Of a stretch of 64,000 bases of DNA, positions 40,262 to 49,378 are shown piece by piece. The number at the start of each line of letters is the position of its first letter. The stretch's first letter is position 1. Both the position numbers and the translations under genes were made by a program. The stretch is taken from positions 4,898,001 to 4,962,000 of the forward strand of contig NZ_CP088952.1 of the NCBI RefSeq assembly GCF_021165955.1, given 5' to 3'. The notes beneath the pieces were generated by a model, which worked only from the letters and a program-made list of their open reading frames with translations, ran no database searches and was not told the origin of the DNA. Source of the DNA: Massilia endophytica (GTDB taxonomy: Bacteria; Pseudomonadota; Gammaproteobacteria; Burkholderiales; Burkholderiaceae_D).

Positions 40262-42181
40262 CTACTGCATCAGTTCGCGGATCACTTTTACGGGCGCGCT
40301 GCCGTAGCTCAGGAAGTCCTCGTGGAAATCCTTCAGGGAGAACTTGCTGCCCAGCGCCTGCTTGCGCTGCTCGCGCAGCTCCATGATCTCGCTGTAGCCG
40401 CTGAAGTAGCTGGTGAGCTGCACTGAGCTCAGCTGCACGCGGCGCCACTTCTCTTCCGCTTCGCGCTGGGTCTGGAAGGCCTGGCGCGTGAGCAGGTCGA
40501 TGGCCTGCTCGCGCTGCATGCCCAGCACGTGCACGCTGTAGTCGAGGATGGTGTTCGTCACGCTGCGCAGGTTCCACTTCGACCACATCAGCCACATCTC
40601 CGGCGCATTGCCGCCATAGCCCGATTCCAGCATCATGCGTTCGCTGTACACCGCCCAGCCTTCCACCATGGCGCCATTGCCGAAGATGGCCTTGACCAGC
40701 GAAGGCGACTTGTTCGCGTACACCAGCTGCGCATAGTGGCCGGGAATGGCCTCGTGCATGTTCAGGATCTGCAGCATCCAGTGGTTGTATTCGCGCAGCG
40801 TGCTTTCCGCCTGCTCGGGCGTGGCGTCGTCCAGCGGCGTCACGTTGTAGTAGGTGCGGTCCTGCGGGCGGTAAGGGCCGGGGGCCTCGATGCTGGCGCC
40901 CGCGACGCCGCGCTGGTAGACCGGCGTCGGCCGCACCACCAGGGGCTTGTCCGGGTCCAGCGTCAGCAGCTGGTTGCGGGCCACGTAATCCTGCAGCTGC
41001 GGAATCTGGCGCTGGATCTCCGCGAAGAACTGGTCGCGCTGCACGTGGTTGGCGGAGAGCAGGGAGATCATCATGCCGATCTTCGCGATACGGTCCGCGG
41101 GCTTGGGCTTGTCGTCCATGTACTTCGGCCATAGCTCGTCCGTGTAGCGCTCCATGTTCGCCAGCAGCTGCTCGCGCGCCGCCAGGGCCTTCTGGTAGGT
41201 CTGCTCGGCGCTCCCCGCCGCCTGGATGTCGAAGCCGAACTTCGCCTCATACAGCTCCTTGCCGATGCGGAAGGAACGGCCGCTGCGCGCCTGCTCCATC
41301 GTCTTGTCCAGCTCGGAGAGCCAGGCGGCATAGGATTCCACGGCCGTCTTCGCGGCGGCGATGCGCTGCGCGAACAGGCCTTTCTCGTTCGCGGCCAGGG
41401 GCGACAGTTCGGCCTCCTTCGCCAGCTCGTCCAGCAGGGCGGTGACGCCCGGCGCCTGGGCGATGGCCAGCTGCGTATGCTCGCGCGTGGGATTCACGAT
41501 GTTCTTGCGCGCCGCCTCGTAGTACTGCGGCGCATTCGCGATGCGGCGCAGCAGGGTGCGCAGGCGCTGGGGCTTGGCCGCGTATTCGGTGTGCAGGATG
41601 TAGTCGAGGGGGCTGGCGATGTTGTACAGCGCCGGATTCCACTCGTACTCGCGGAAGGTGTTCAGATACCACAGGTCCGACTGCAGCTTGTTCAGCAGCA
41701 GCGCATGGTCGGTACGCTGGCGCGGCGACAGGTCGCGCGCATTGATCTTGCCGAGCTTCTCCAGCCATTCCTCGATAAAGGCCTGCTGGCGCTGGCGGGT
41801 GGCGGGATCGAGCACGGTGAGCGTGGCGGCCGTGTCGTACTTGCCCATCACAATGGCGGACTCGGGATCGATGCGCCAGAGCGCCGTGAGGAACTGGCCG
41901 CTGGCGGTGTCGAAACTGCGGTCCTGGCGGCGTTCGGCGGGCAGGGTGGCCGGAGCGGCCGCCTGGGGCGCCTTGGCGGCCTTGGCGCCTTTGCCGCCCT
42001 TTTTGACGCCCTTGGCCGCGGTGGGCGCCTTGACGGAGGATTTCTTGCCCGGCTTGCTGCTTTTCTTGCTCACCGCCGTCCTGGCAGGCTTACCGGACTT
42101 GGCCGGTTTCTTGGCCGCCTCGGCCGGCGCAAGCGCCAGGCTCATCAGCATTGCGGCCAAGGCAATCTTGGTCTTGATCAT
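40262..42181 (-). CDS. Secreted DUF885 family metallopeptidase-like protein with Lys-rich linker
   Basis: A 639-residue protein. The signal peptide ends around PAEAA (residue 22). A low-complexity stretch of about 47 residues contains some 16 lysines plus Ala, Pro, Ser and Gly, recalling histone H1-like or AlgP tails. The DUF885 catalytic domain follows, with HEAIPGHY near residue 475 and EGWAVYSE near 507, the presumed zinc ligands. DUF885 proteins are thought to be metal-dependent peptidases or hydrolases, mostly uncharacterised. The linker may bind an anionic surface such as LPS or peptidoglycan; this is inference. It is a single-gene unit with its own terminator-like hairpin. Confidence 0.82.
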   Translation of the reverse strand: MIKTKIALAAMLMSLALAPAEAAKKPAKSGKPARTAVSKKSSKPGKKSSVKAPTAAKGVKKGGKGAKAAKAPQAAAPATLPAERRQDRSFDTASGQFLTALWRIDPESAIVMGKYDTAATLTVLDPATRQRQQAFIEEWLEKLGKINARDLSPRQRTDHALLLNKLQSDLWYLNTFREYEWNPALYNIASPLDYILHTEYAAKPQRLRTLLRRIANAPQYYEAARKNIVNPTREHTQLAIAQAPGVTALLDELAKEAELSPLAANEKGLFAQRIAAAKTAVESYAAWLSELDKTMEQARSGRSFRIGKELYEAKFGFDIQAAGSAEQTYQKALAAREQLLANMERYTDELWPKYMDDKPKPADRIAKIGMMISLLSANHVQRDQFFAEIQRQIPQLQDYVARNQLLTLDPDKPLVVRPTPVYQRGVAGASIEAPGPYRPQDRTYYNVTPLDDATPEQAESTLREYNHWMLQILNMHEAIPGHYAQLVYANKSPSLVKAIFGNGAMVEGWAVYSERMMLESGYGGNAPEMWLMWSKWNLRSVTNTILDYSVHVLGMQREQAIDLLTRQAFQTQREAEEKWRRVQLSSVQLTSYFSGYSEIMELREQRKQALGSKFSLKDFHEDFLSYGSAPVKVIRELMQ

Positions 42182-42265
42182 TCATTGAACCCCGTTAAGT
42201 GGTGCGTGCGAGAGTATCACTAATCAGGCTGGGCGGGACGCGCCTGTTACACGGCGCTACAAAGC

Positions 42266-42748
42266 TCAGGCCAGCCTGTTTTCGCGGATGAGCGTCTGGT
42301 GGCGGGTGTTGACGAGGCCCACTGCGTCCTTGCCGCGCGCCATATGCGTGAGCACGATCTCGCTGGACTTGGTGAAGCGGTGGCCGATGCGGATGGTGTA
42401 GGAGCGGAACAGCCAGCTCCAGAAGGACTGCACGAAAGTCGCCTCGTCCATATCGCGCCATTTCACGCCCTGCACGCCCCTGGCCCAGGGCAGGATGCCG
42501 GAGTAGAGCCATACGCCCACGTCGTCGTAGTAGAGCTGCACGCTGCGCAGCACCATGACGCGGTAGATCACGATGGCCGCCGACACCAGCAGCACGGCCG
42601 CCGCCAGCCACTCCGAATAGAGAAAGGCGGCGCGCAGCAGGAACAGCATGAGCAGGGCGAACAGGGAGATGCCGATGTAGGCCGTCCAGGCCTTGCGGGC
42701 CAGCGGGGTGGCGTGGGCGCCGATGTCCGTCGTGTTGTCTTCTTCCAT
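42266..42748 (-). CDS. Membrane protein with two helices and a PH-like cytoplasmic domain (uncharacterised)
   Basis: A 160-residue protein: a hydrophilic N-terminus, two membrane helices (about 23-43 and 48-66, ending VIYRVMVLR), and a beta-rich region (VQLYYDDVGVWLYSGILPWARGVQGVKWRDMDEATF...RIGHRFTKSSEIVLTHM) reminiscent of bacterial PH/YdbT-type domains. Function is not known. It stands alone on the minus strand between the 118-residue gene and the DUF885 gene. No strong Shine-Dalgarno sequence is seen. Confidence 0.65.
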   Translation of the reverse strand: MEEDNTTDIGAHATPLARKAWTAYIGISLFALLMLFLLRAAFLYSEWLAAAVLLVSAAIVIYRVMVLRSVQLYYDDVGVWLYSGILPWARGVQGVKWRDMDEATFVQSFWSWLFRSYTIRIGHRFTKSSEIVLTHMARGKDAVGLVNTRHQTLIRENRLA

Positions 42749-42786
42749 GCCGGAATGATTGCATGGAAATGGGGCTTTGCAAAGGC

Positions 42787-43143
42787 TCAGGACCGGTGGC
42801 GGCTGTCCAGGCGGTCGCCCCGGTCCTGGGCGGCGAACTGATCGAGAATGCCGGCGATCTGCACGCCCTGGCTCTCCGCTTTCAGGTCCACCCGCATCAG
42901 GCAGGTGTTGCGCTGTACGGGCGTGCGCAGCTCGGACTGGGCGGACTGCCGGTTCTGGCTGCCGCGCGGCGGCGTGGGCGCATCGCGCAGGTCGATGATG
43001 AAATTGCCCTGCACAGGGCCGCCGTCGTCCTCCAGGGGACGCATGTGGATGGCCTCGGGCGCCACGCCTGCCTCCAGCAGCGCGTCGCGCGCCCTGCAGG
43101 CCACGTCGAAACTGTCGAAAACACGCAGCAGGGAATCGGCCAT
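42787..43143 (-). CDS. Small uncharacterised cytoplasmic protein
   Basis: A 118-residue protein with a ferredoxin-like start (LLRVFDSFDVACRARDALLEAGVAPEAIHM) similar in outline to stress-related general stress protein 17M domains, then a polar, Arg/Gln-rich, probably disordered C-terminal half. I do not recognise the family with confidence. AAGGAG lies 6 bases before ATG 43143, so translation is well supported. It lies 58 bases downstream of the large SNF2 helicase on the same strand and may be co-transcribed. Confidence 0.6.
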   Translation of the reverse strand: MADSLLRVFDSFDVACRARDALLEAGVAPEAIHMRPLEDDGGPVQGNFIIDLRDAPTPPRGSQNRQSAQSELRTPVQRNTCLMRVDLKAESQGVQIAGILDQFAAQDRGDRLDSRHRS

Positions 43144-43201
43144 GATGTGCTCCTTGTATGAGCTTCCATCATAGCGCCGCCGCCTGCGCGGCAGCGCGCG
43201 C

Positions 43202-46200
43202 TTAACGGCGCAGGCCTTCCTGCAGCATGGCCAGCATGTCCTCCGCGCTCATGCGGGCCGAGGTGTCGCTGCCGTCGAGCAGGCTGTCGGCCAGCTCGCG
43301 CTTGTGCGCATGCAGGTCCACGATGCCTTCCTCGATGGTGCGGCGCGCCACCAGGCGGTAGATGGTGACGGGGCGCTGCTGGCCCATGCGGTGGGCGCGG
43401 TCCGAGGCCTGGTCTTCCACGGCGGGGTTCCACCACGGGTCCATGTGGATCACGTAGTCGGCCGCCGTGAGGTTGATGCCGACGCCGCCCGCCTTCAGGC
43501 TGATGAGGAAGACGTCGCCCTCGCCAGCCTGGAAGGCGTCCACGCGGCGCTTGCGCTCCGCCATGGGCGTGGCGCCGTCGAGATACTGGTAGCTCACGCC
43601 GTGCGCGTCCAGGTGCACGCGGATCAGGGACAAGTGGTCGACGAACTGGCTGAACACGAGCACCTTGTGCCGGTTCTCCAGCAGGCCGCCGAGCAGCTCC
43701 GAGAAGGCATCGAGCTTGCTGCTGCGCAGGCCGAGCGCCGGCGCCACCAGGTTCGGATTGCAGCAGGCCCGGCGCAGCTTCATGATCTCGGCCAGGATCT
43801 GCATGGACTTGCGGTCGGCCGGGCCTTCGATGGCGGCCAGCTTCTCCAGCGCATCGCGCCGCAGCGATTCATACAGCGCCGCCTCGTCGGCCGAGAGATC
43901 CACTTCCAGCGTGATCTCGGTGCGGGCAGGCAGCTCGGTGAGCACCTGGGCCTTGGTGCGGCGCAGGATGAAGGGGCTTATCAGGCGGCGCAGGCGGTTG
44001 CGCGCACCCACTTCGGCCTTCGCGTCCTGCTGGCGCTCGATGGGGCCTGCGAAGCGCAGGTTGAACTGGTCCAGCGATCCAAGCAGGCCCGGATTGATGA
44101 AGCGGAACAGGTTCCACAGCTCGCCCAGGTGGTTTTCCAGCGGCGTGCCGGTGACGGCCATGCGGAAGCCGCCGCGCAGCGCCATCACGGCCTGCGAGCG
44201 CTTGGTGGCGGCGTTCTTGATGGCCTGCGCCTCGTCCAGCACGATGGTGTGCCACTGCTGCTTCACGAAGCGTTCGGACTCCAGCTGCAGCAGGCCATAG
44301 CTCACGATCACGAGGTCGAAAGGGCCGGCGCTGCCGATGGTCTCCGCGCGGTCGCCCGCGCCGAACATCTTCACGTTCAGGGTTGGCGCGAAGCGGGCCG
44401 CTTCCGCCGCCCAGTTCAGGCAGACCGAGGTTGGCGCCACCACCAGCGCGGGGCCTTGCGGCGCGCGCGTGAGCAGCAGGGCCAGGGTCTGGAGCGTTTT
44501 GCCCAGGCCCATGTCGTCGGCGAGGCAGGCGCCCACGCCCCAGTGGGCCAGGCGGGCCAGCCATTCGAAGCCCGCCTGCTGGTAGTCGCGCAGCTCCGCC
44601 CGCAGTGTGCTCGGCAGCGCGGGCCGATAGTCGGCCAGCGCTTCGATGCGCGCGAGATGCTCGCGCCACATCTGGTCCGCTTCCACCCCGCTCACTTCGG
44701 ACGCCAGCTCTTCCAGCACGAAGGCCGCGAGGCGATGCACCTTCATGCCCGCGTCGTCTTCGCTGCCGAAGTCCTGCAGGTCGGTGAGGCGGCGGTGCAG
44801 CTCCTCGGACAGGGCAAGGAACTGCTTGTCGCCCAGCTGCACGAAGCGGCTCTTGCTTTGCTCGATGAGGTCCAGCAGGGTGCGCAGGTCCATCACCTTG
44901 CCTTCGTCCAGCTGCAGTTGTCCGTCGACGGCGAACCAGTCCTTCTTGCTCTTGATGTTCAGCTTGAGCTGCTTGGTGTACACCGGTTTGCTGAGGCGGA
45001 AGGCCTCGCCATCGGGCCAGGCCAGCACGATATCGTCCAGCGCCTGCAGCTCGGCCAGCAACTCCAGCGCCAGCGCGGGCTGGCCAAGCAGCCATTCACC
45101 GTGGTCCTGTTCCGCCTCTTCCAGCACCGGGCATTTCAGCACCAGCTGGCGCTGCCGGTCACGCTCGTCCGCCAGGTTGCGGCGTGCCTGCACCGGCCTG
45201 CCGCCCACGTCCGCGATCACGCTCTCCGCGCCCTCGCCGGGAGCGTAGTAAGGACCGGCGTCGCGCAGCGGCCGTACCTGCACCTGCATGCGCAGGCCCT
45301 GCTGGTAAGGCAGCAGGTGCACGTGCATGCGGGTATCCGCATCCACCTGCTCCGCGTTCGCCGCGCCGCCGCCGATATCCGACTGCACGGTGACGATGGA
45401 GGACACGGCGCCTATCGCCTCCAGCACCTGTTCCTCGGCATGGGCGGGCACGAGCAGGCCATCGCCCACAATGGCGGCAATGCGGCGGTGTTCCTCCAGC
45501 ACGCTTACCACGCGCAGGCGGGTCGGCGTTTCCTTCACCACCACCACGCTGCAATTGGGATCGAGGATGGCGGGCACCAAAGTAAGGCGCAGCTGGCTGC
45601 CTTCGCTGCGGATCAGGAGCTCGGGCTGCCCAGCCAGCAGTTCCACCCGTGTTTCCGGCGCATCCATCCAGAACACATGGGGGTGGCCCACCAGCGACAG
45701 CGCCGCCTGCTCAGTATCGATGTCGTAGCGCAGGCCGGAGGAATAGGCCTGGCGCGAAGGGGCGATGGTGCTGCTGATGCGGATATCCTGCGGTGTCAGG
45801 TAGTCCAGCTGCACGGCCTCCTCGCGCAGGCGCTTGAGTGCCACGGGACGGCCCTTGCCCCACTGCCCGCGCGCGTCGCGCTTCTGCTCGCGCGGCTCGA
45901 TCTCCACGATGCCGTGGCCCGGGCTGTAGCTCACCACCCACATCAGGCGCGCTTCGCCGCCGTTGTCGACGGGGCCCTGGTGGAGATTGATCAGGGCCGA
46001 GAGCTGGCGCTGCCAGGCTTCCTGCCGCTCGAACCAGGTGGCCATGTCGCTGAAGCCCAGCTGCTCGCGTAACGCCGCCGCGCGCGTGGCCGACGCTTCC
46101 TCGCCCAGGTGGCCGAGCAGGCCGTGGGCCTGGCCAGCGATCAGCTGGAAGCCTGCGGCTTCGGCATGCTGCACCAGGTCCTGCAGTTCGGCCTTGCGCT

Positions 46201-47353
46201 GCTTCAGCTGTGGCAGCGAGAGCCAGTAGTAGAGCAGCGCCTGGAACAGCTGCGGCTGCATCCCGCTTTCCCAGCCGCGCGAGAGCACCACGTCCGTCTG
46301 CATGGTGCCCGCCCGGATCTGACGCAGCATGCTGAGCATGGCGTGTATCGGCAGGTCGGGATTGGCCTGCGCATGCACTGCGAGATCGAGATAGCTCTCG
46401 GCGGACTTCAGGTGCTTGGCGTCGCCATTGCGCAGCAGGGAAAGCACATAGAGATGGCCACCCAGGCCCTGGAACAGGTGCTTGCGCTTGCCCGATTCGC
46501 GGCGGATGGATTTCAGCGCACCCTCGAAGCCCGCGATGGCGCCATTGGTGTCGCCGCGCAGGGCCCGGATGGCGCTCGCCAGGTACTGCGGCATGGCGCC
46601 TTCCAGCCCTTCCAGATAGCGGCCCGCGTCCTGCAGGTTGCCGCACAGGATGGCCTGCTCGGCGAGGGCAAGCCGCAGCGCATCGCTCACATGCTGATTC
46701 GCTGCCGCGCGGCGCTGGAAGTGGCGTTCGGCGAAGCCGCGCACCTGGGCCGCCAGCGCCGGGTCGCGCTGGGTGTGCTGGAGCAGGAGCATGAGCACAT
46801 CGTCCTGCAGCAGCGGGTGCACGAGCATCAGCATGCCCGGCTCGAAGGGGCGGGTGAAGATGTCGACAATGGGATGCAGCTGGGCCGCTTCGTAGCAGAC
46901 CATGCAGGCCTGCAGCAGCGGCGCCACCTGCTGCGGGTTCTGGCTGCGCAGAAGGGCCATGCGCAGGCGCGCCACGCCGTGCCGGTAGCTGCGCGGCTCG
47001 TAGGCGCCGTTCCAGTTCTGGCGCATGGGTGTCAGCGCCTCGTAGGCCTTGCACAGGCTCTCCAGCATATGCCCGCCGATGGCCGCGCGGATGGCGGGCC
47101 AGCGCAGGCGGGCATTGCACAAATAGCCGCGGCCCACGGCAAGGCTGATCAGCGCGAGGCGTTCCAGCTTGAGCAGCGGGTCGTCCAGCGTGAGGGCGGT
47201 GAAGGGCTGGCCCTGGGCATCCGTCACGCCCGCCTTGACGATGTGATCGAGAATGGCGGTGCGCCCCATCGGCTCGCCGACCAGGGCGAGCAGGGCGAGA
47301 ATGGACTTTTCCGAGGCGTGCAGGGCCTCGAATTCGAGCAGGGGATCGGACAT
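43202..47353 (-). CDS. Large SNF2-family DEAD/DEAH-box helicase (second in the window)
   Basis: A 1383-residue protein. The first ~480 residues look like a winged-helix start (LEFEALHASEKSILALLALVGEPM) followed by many alpha-helical repeat segments. A SNF2-associated region precedes the ATPase: ADDMGLGKT near 951, DEAQ near 1039, GTPLENHLGELWNLF, LVFSQFVDHLSL and DPWWNPAVEDQASDRAHRMGQ near 1306. It should be a dsDNA translocase that displaces proteins. It is distinct from the helicase at 4886-8011, being longer and with a different N-terminus. Its start codon directly follows the peptidase stop codon, implying coupled translation. Confidence 0.88.
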   Translation of the reverse strand: MSDPLLEFEALHASEKSILALLALVGEPMGRTAILDHIVKAGVTDAQGQPFTALTLDDPLLKLERLALISLAVGRGYLCNARLRWPAIRAAIGGHMLESLCKAYEALTPMRQNWNGAYEPRSYRHGVARLRMALLRSQNPQQVAPLLQACMVCYEAAQLHPIVDIFTRPFEPGMLMLVHPLLQDDVLMLLLQHTQRDPALAAQVRGFAERHFQRRAAANQHVSDALRLALAEQAILCGNLQDAGRYLEGLEGAMPQYLASAIRALRGDTNGAIAGFEGALKSIRRESGKRKHLFQGLGGHLYVLSLLRNGDAKHLKSAESYLDLAVHAQANPDLPIHAMLSMLRQIRAGTMQTDVVLSRGWESGMQPQLFQALLYYWLSLPQLKQRKAELQDLVQHAEAAGFQLIAGQAHGLLGHLGEEASATRAAALREQLGFSDMATWFERQEAWQRQLSALINLHQGPVDNGGEARLMWVVSYSPGHGIVEIEPREQKRDARGQWGKGRPVALKRLREEAVQLDYLTPQDIRISSTIAPSRQAYSSGLRYDIDTEQAALSLVGHPHVFWMDAPETRVELLAGQPELLIRSEGSQLRLTLVPAILDPNCSVVVVKETPTRLRVVSVLEEHRRIAAIVGDGLLVPAHAEEQVLEAIGAVSSIVTVQSDIGGGAANAEQVDADTRMHVHLLPYQQGLRMQVQVRPLRDAGPYYAPGEGAESVIADVGGRPVQARRNLADERDRQRQLVLKCPVLEEAEQDHGEWLLGQPALALELLAELQALDDIVLAWPDGEAFRLSKPVYTKQLKLNIKSKKDWFAVDGQLQLDEGKVMDLRTLLDLIEQSKSRFVQLGDKQFLALSEELHRRLTDLQDFGSEDDAGMKVHRLAAFVLEELASEVSGVEADQMWREHLARIEALADYRPALPSTLRAELRDYQQAGFEWLARLAHWGVGACLADDMGLGKTLQTLALLLTRAPQGPALVVAPTSVCLNWAAEAARFAPTLNVKMFGAGDRAETIGSAGPFDLVIVSYGLLQLESERFVKQQWHTIVLDEAQAIKNAATKRSQAVMALRGGFRMAVTGTPLENHLGELWNLFRFINPGLLGSLDQFNLRFAGPIERQQDAKAEVGARNRLRRLISPFILRRTKAQVLTELPARTEITLEVDLSADEAALYESLRRDALEKLAAIEGPADRKSMQILAEIMKLRRACCNPNLVAPALGLRSSKLDAFSELLGGLLENRHKVLVFSQFVDHLSLIRVHLDAHGVSYQYLDGATPMAERKRRVDAFQAGEGDVFLISLKAGGVGINLTAADYVIHMDPWWNPAVEDQASDRAHRMGQQRPVTIYRLVARRTIEEGIVDLHAHKRELADSLLDGSDTSARMSAEDMLAMLQEGLRR

Positions 47354-49300
47354 CTATGCGGACAAATTATGGATCTCGACCGGCGCGGTATCGCCGGACT
47401 GCATGCCGAATACGCGCTGGTAGAAGTACAGCTCCGCCTCCAGCGTGCGGATGATGTTCCCGCCCTTGCGGAAGCCATGGCCCTCGCCCTCCAGCGGCAC
47501 GTAGGCCACGGGCACGCCGCGCTCCTTCAGCGCCTGCACCATCTTCTCCGACTGTTGCGGCGGCACCACCTTGTCGTCCAGGCCCTGGAAGAAAATCATG
47601 GGGCGCGAGAGACGGGCGGTGTGGTTGATGGGCGAGCGCTGGCGGTACAGCTCTTCGGCTTCCGGCTGCGGCGCGATCAGGTATTCGTTGTAGTGCGACT
47701 CGAACTTGTGCGAGTCCTCGTCCAGCCCCTTGAGGTCGGACACGCCATAGTAGCTGGCGCCCGCCTTGAACACATCGTGGAAGGTGAGGGCGCAGAGCGT
47801 CGTCAGGCCGCCCGCGCTGCCGCCGCGGATGATCAGGCGATCGGGATCGGCAAGGCCGCGTTCAGCGAGGAAGCGCGCCCCCGCGATGCAGTCTTCCACG
47901 TCCACGATGCCCCACTGGCCCTTCAGCGCGTCGCGGTAGGCGCGGCCGAAGCCCGTGCTGCCGCCGTAGTTCACGTCCAGCACGCCGAAGCCGCGGCTGG
48001 TCCAGAACTGCGTCGCCAGCTTCAGGGTGCTGGCCGCCATGCCGGTCGGGCCGCCGTGGCTGATGACGATGACGGGCGGCTTCGTGCCCTGCGGCGCCTG
48101 CACGTCCTGGTTCGCGGGCGGATAGAAGAAAGCGTGCGCGGTGCGGCCGTTCGCGCTGGGGTAGCTGATGCTGTCCGGGACCGAGAGGTAGCCGCTGTGC
48201 GGCAGGTCGGCGATGGATTTCGCCAGCACTTCCAGCTCGTTGTTGCTCAAATCGATGCGCGCGATCTCGGCGGCGATGGTGGGGCTGCCGCCCAGCAGGG
48301 CCACACAGCCAGGCCCCACGCGCAGTTCGCGGATCTCCTGGTATGGGCAGGCGATGGCTTCCAGCTTGCCGCTGCCAATGAGAAGGCGCGCCAGGCGGCT
48401 CACGCCCTTGTCGATATAGGTGCAGATGATTTCATCGGCCGAGCGGAAGCCGTACATGCTGTTTCCGAAGGTCCAGTGCGGCGATGCGAACTCCGCCTCC
48501 ATGGGGCAGATCGCTTCCACATGGCCCGTGTGCAGGCGGTACAGGTTCCACCATCCGCTGCGGTCGGACACGAAATAGAGCTGCCCGTCCGGCGACCATT
48601 CCGGCTGGCAGACCGATTCCCCCTCGCCGCCCGCCACGCAGGCCGCCTTGCCCAGGGAGCCGTCGTGCAGCACTTCGGCCAGCCACAACTGGGTGCCCTG
48701 CCAGGGCATGCGCGGATGGTCCCAGGTGAGCCAGGCCAGCGACAGGCCGTCCGGCGACAGGCGCGGGGAGGAGTAGAAATCGTGGCCCTGGGCCAGCACG
48801 GTCTCGCTGCCGTCGAAGCCCACGGCGCACAGCGTATTCACCGGCTGGGCGTGGGATGCGGGATCGTCCGGATGCTGCTCGCGCACCGCGATCAGGCGCT
48901 GGCGCGCGCGGTCCGCCACGAAATCCGCGAAACGCTGGCGTCCCGGCGCGGTGAACGGCTCGGGCGCGGCGCCTTCGCGCAGCAGGTACAGGCGGTTATC
49001 GGCGAACTGCGAAAAGTAGACGGTATCGCCGTCCACCGCATAGGCGCCGCCGCCGTATTCGTGCACGCGGCTGCGCACATTCAGGGGCGCGGGAGTCAGC
49101 TCCTCCACACGCTCGCCGTGCAGCCGTTTCAGGGTATTGCGTCCTGCTTCGGCGGCCCGGCCCTCGAGCCAGTACAGGTCCGTGCCTTCGCCCACCATCA
49201 GGGACGACAGCGGCACCGAGCCCGCAGCCACCGTGGCCGCCTCGATGGGCGAAGGCCAGGTGCCGTATGGAGCGGTCAGCGGGGCGGGCGTGAAGGTCAT
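47354..49300 (-). CDS. S9 family prolyl-oligopeptidase-type serine peptidase
   Basis: A 648-residue cytoplasmic peptidase with an N-terminal beta-propeller and a C-terminal alpha/beta-hydrolase domain. The nucleophile is near residue 495 in RGGSAGG, the acid lies in DDKVVPPQQSE and the histidine in GEGHGF. It resembles acylaminoacyl-peptidase/dipeptidyl-peptidase-like S9 enzymes. I choose ATG 49300, preceded by GGAG; open sequence continuing upstream to 50563 is the antisense of hemE and is rejected. It is divergent from hemE and directly upstream of the second SNF2 helicase. Confidence 0.9.
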   Translation of the reverse strand: MTFTPAPLTAPYGTWPSPIEAATVAAGSVPLSSLMVGEGTDLYWLEGRAAEAGRNTLKRLHGERVEELTPAPLNVRSRVHEYGGGAYAVDGDTVYFSQFADNRLYLLREGAAPEPFTAPGRQRFADFVADRARQRLIAVREQHPDDPASHAQPVNTLCAVGFDGSETVLAQGHDFYSSPRLSPDGLSLAWLTWDHPRMPWQGTQLWLAEVLHDGSLGKAACVAGGEGESVCQPEWSPDGQLYFVSDRSGWWNLYRLHTGHVEAICPMEAEFASPHWTFGNSMYGFRSADEIICTYIDKGVSRLARLLIGSGKLEAIACPYQEIRELRVGPGCVALLGGSPTIAAEIARIDLSNNELEVLAKSIADLPHSGYLSVPDSISYPSANGRTAHAFFYPPANQDVQAPQGTKPPVIVISHGGPTGMAASTLKLATQFWTSRGFGVLDVNYGGSTGFGRAYRDALKGQWGIVDVEDCIAGARFLAERGLADPDRLIIRGGSAGGLTTLCALTFHDVFKAGASYYGVSDLKGLDEDSHKFESHYNEYLIAPQPEAEELYRQRSPINHTARLSRPMIFFQGLDDKVVPPQQSEKMVQALKERGVPVAYVPLEGEGHGFRKGGNIIRTLEAELYFYQRVFGMQSGDTAPVEIHNLSA

Positions 49301-49378
49301 GGAGACTCCGAATCGCGTTAAAAAGTGGCGGCAGGAATGCGATAATAACGTCTTTCGTCCCGCTTTTGATTGCCTTTC

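Noticed and set aside
43304..49321. Two plus-strand frames of 922 and 1070 codons opposite the second SNF2 helicase and the S9 peptidase.
   Set aside because: The minus-strand proteins carry complete helicase and peptidase motifs, and the plus-strand translations are Ala/Gln/His/Val-rich shadows.
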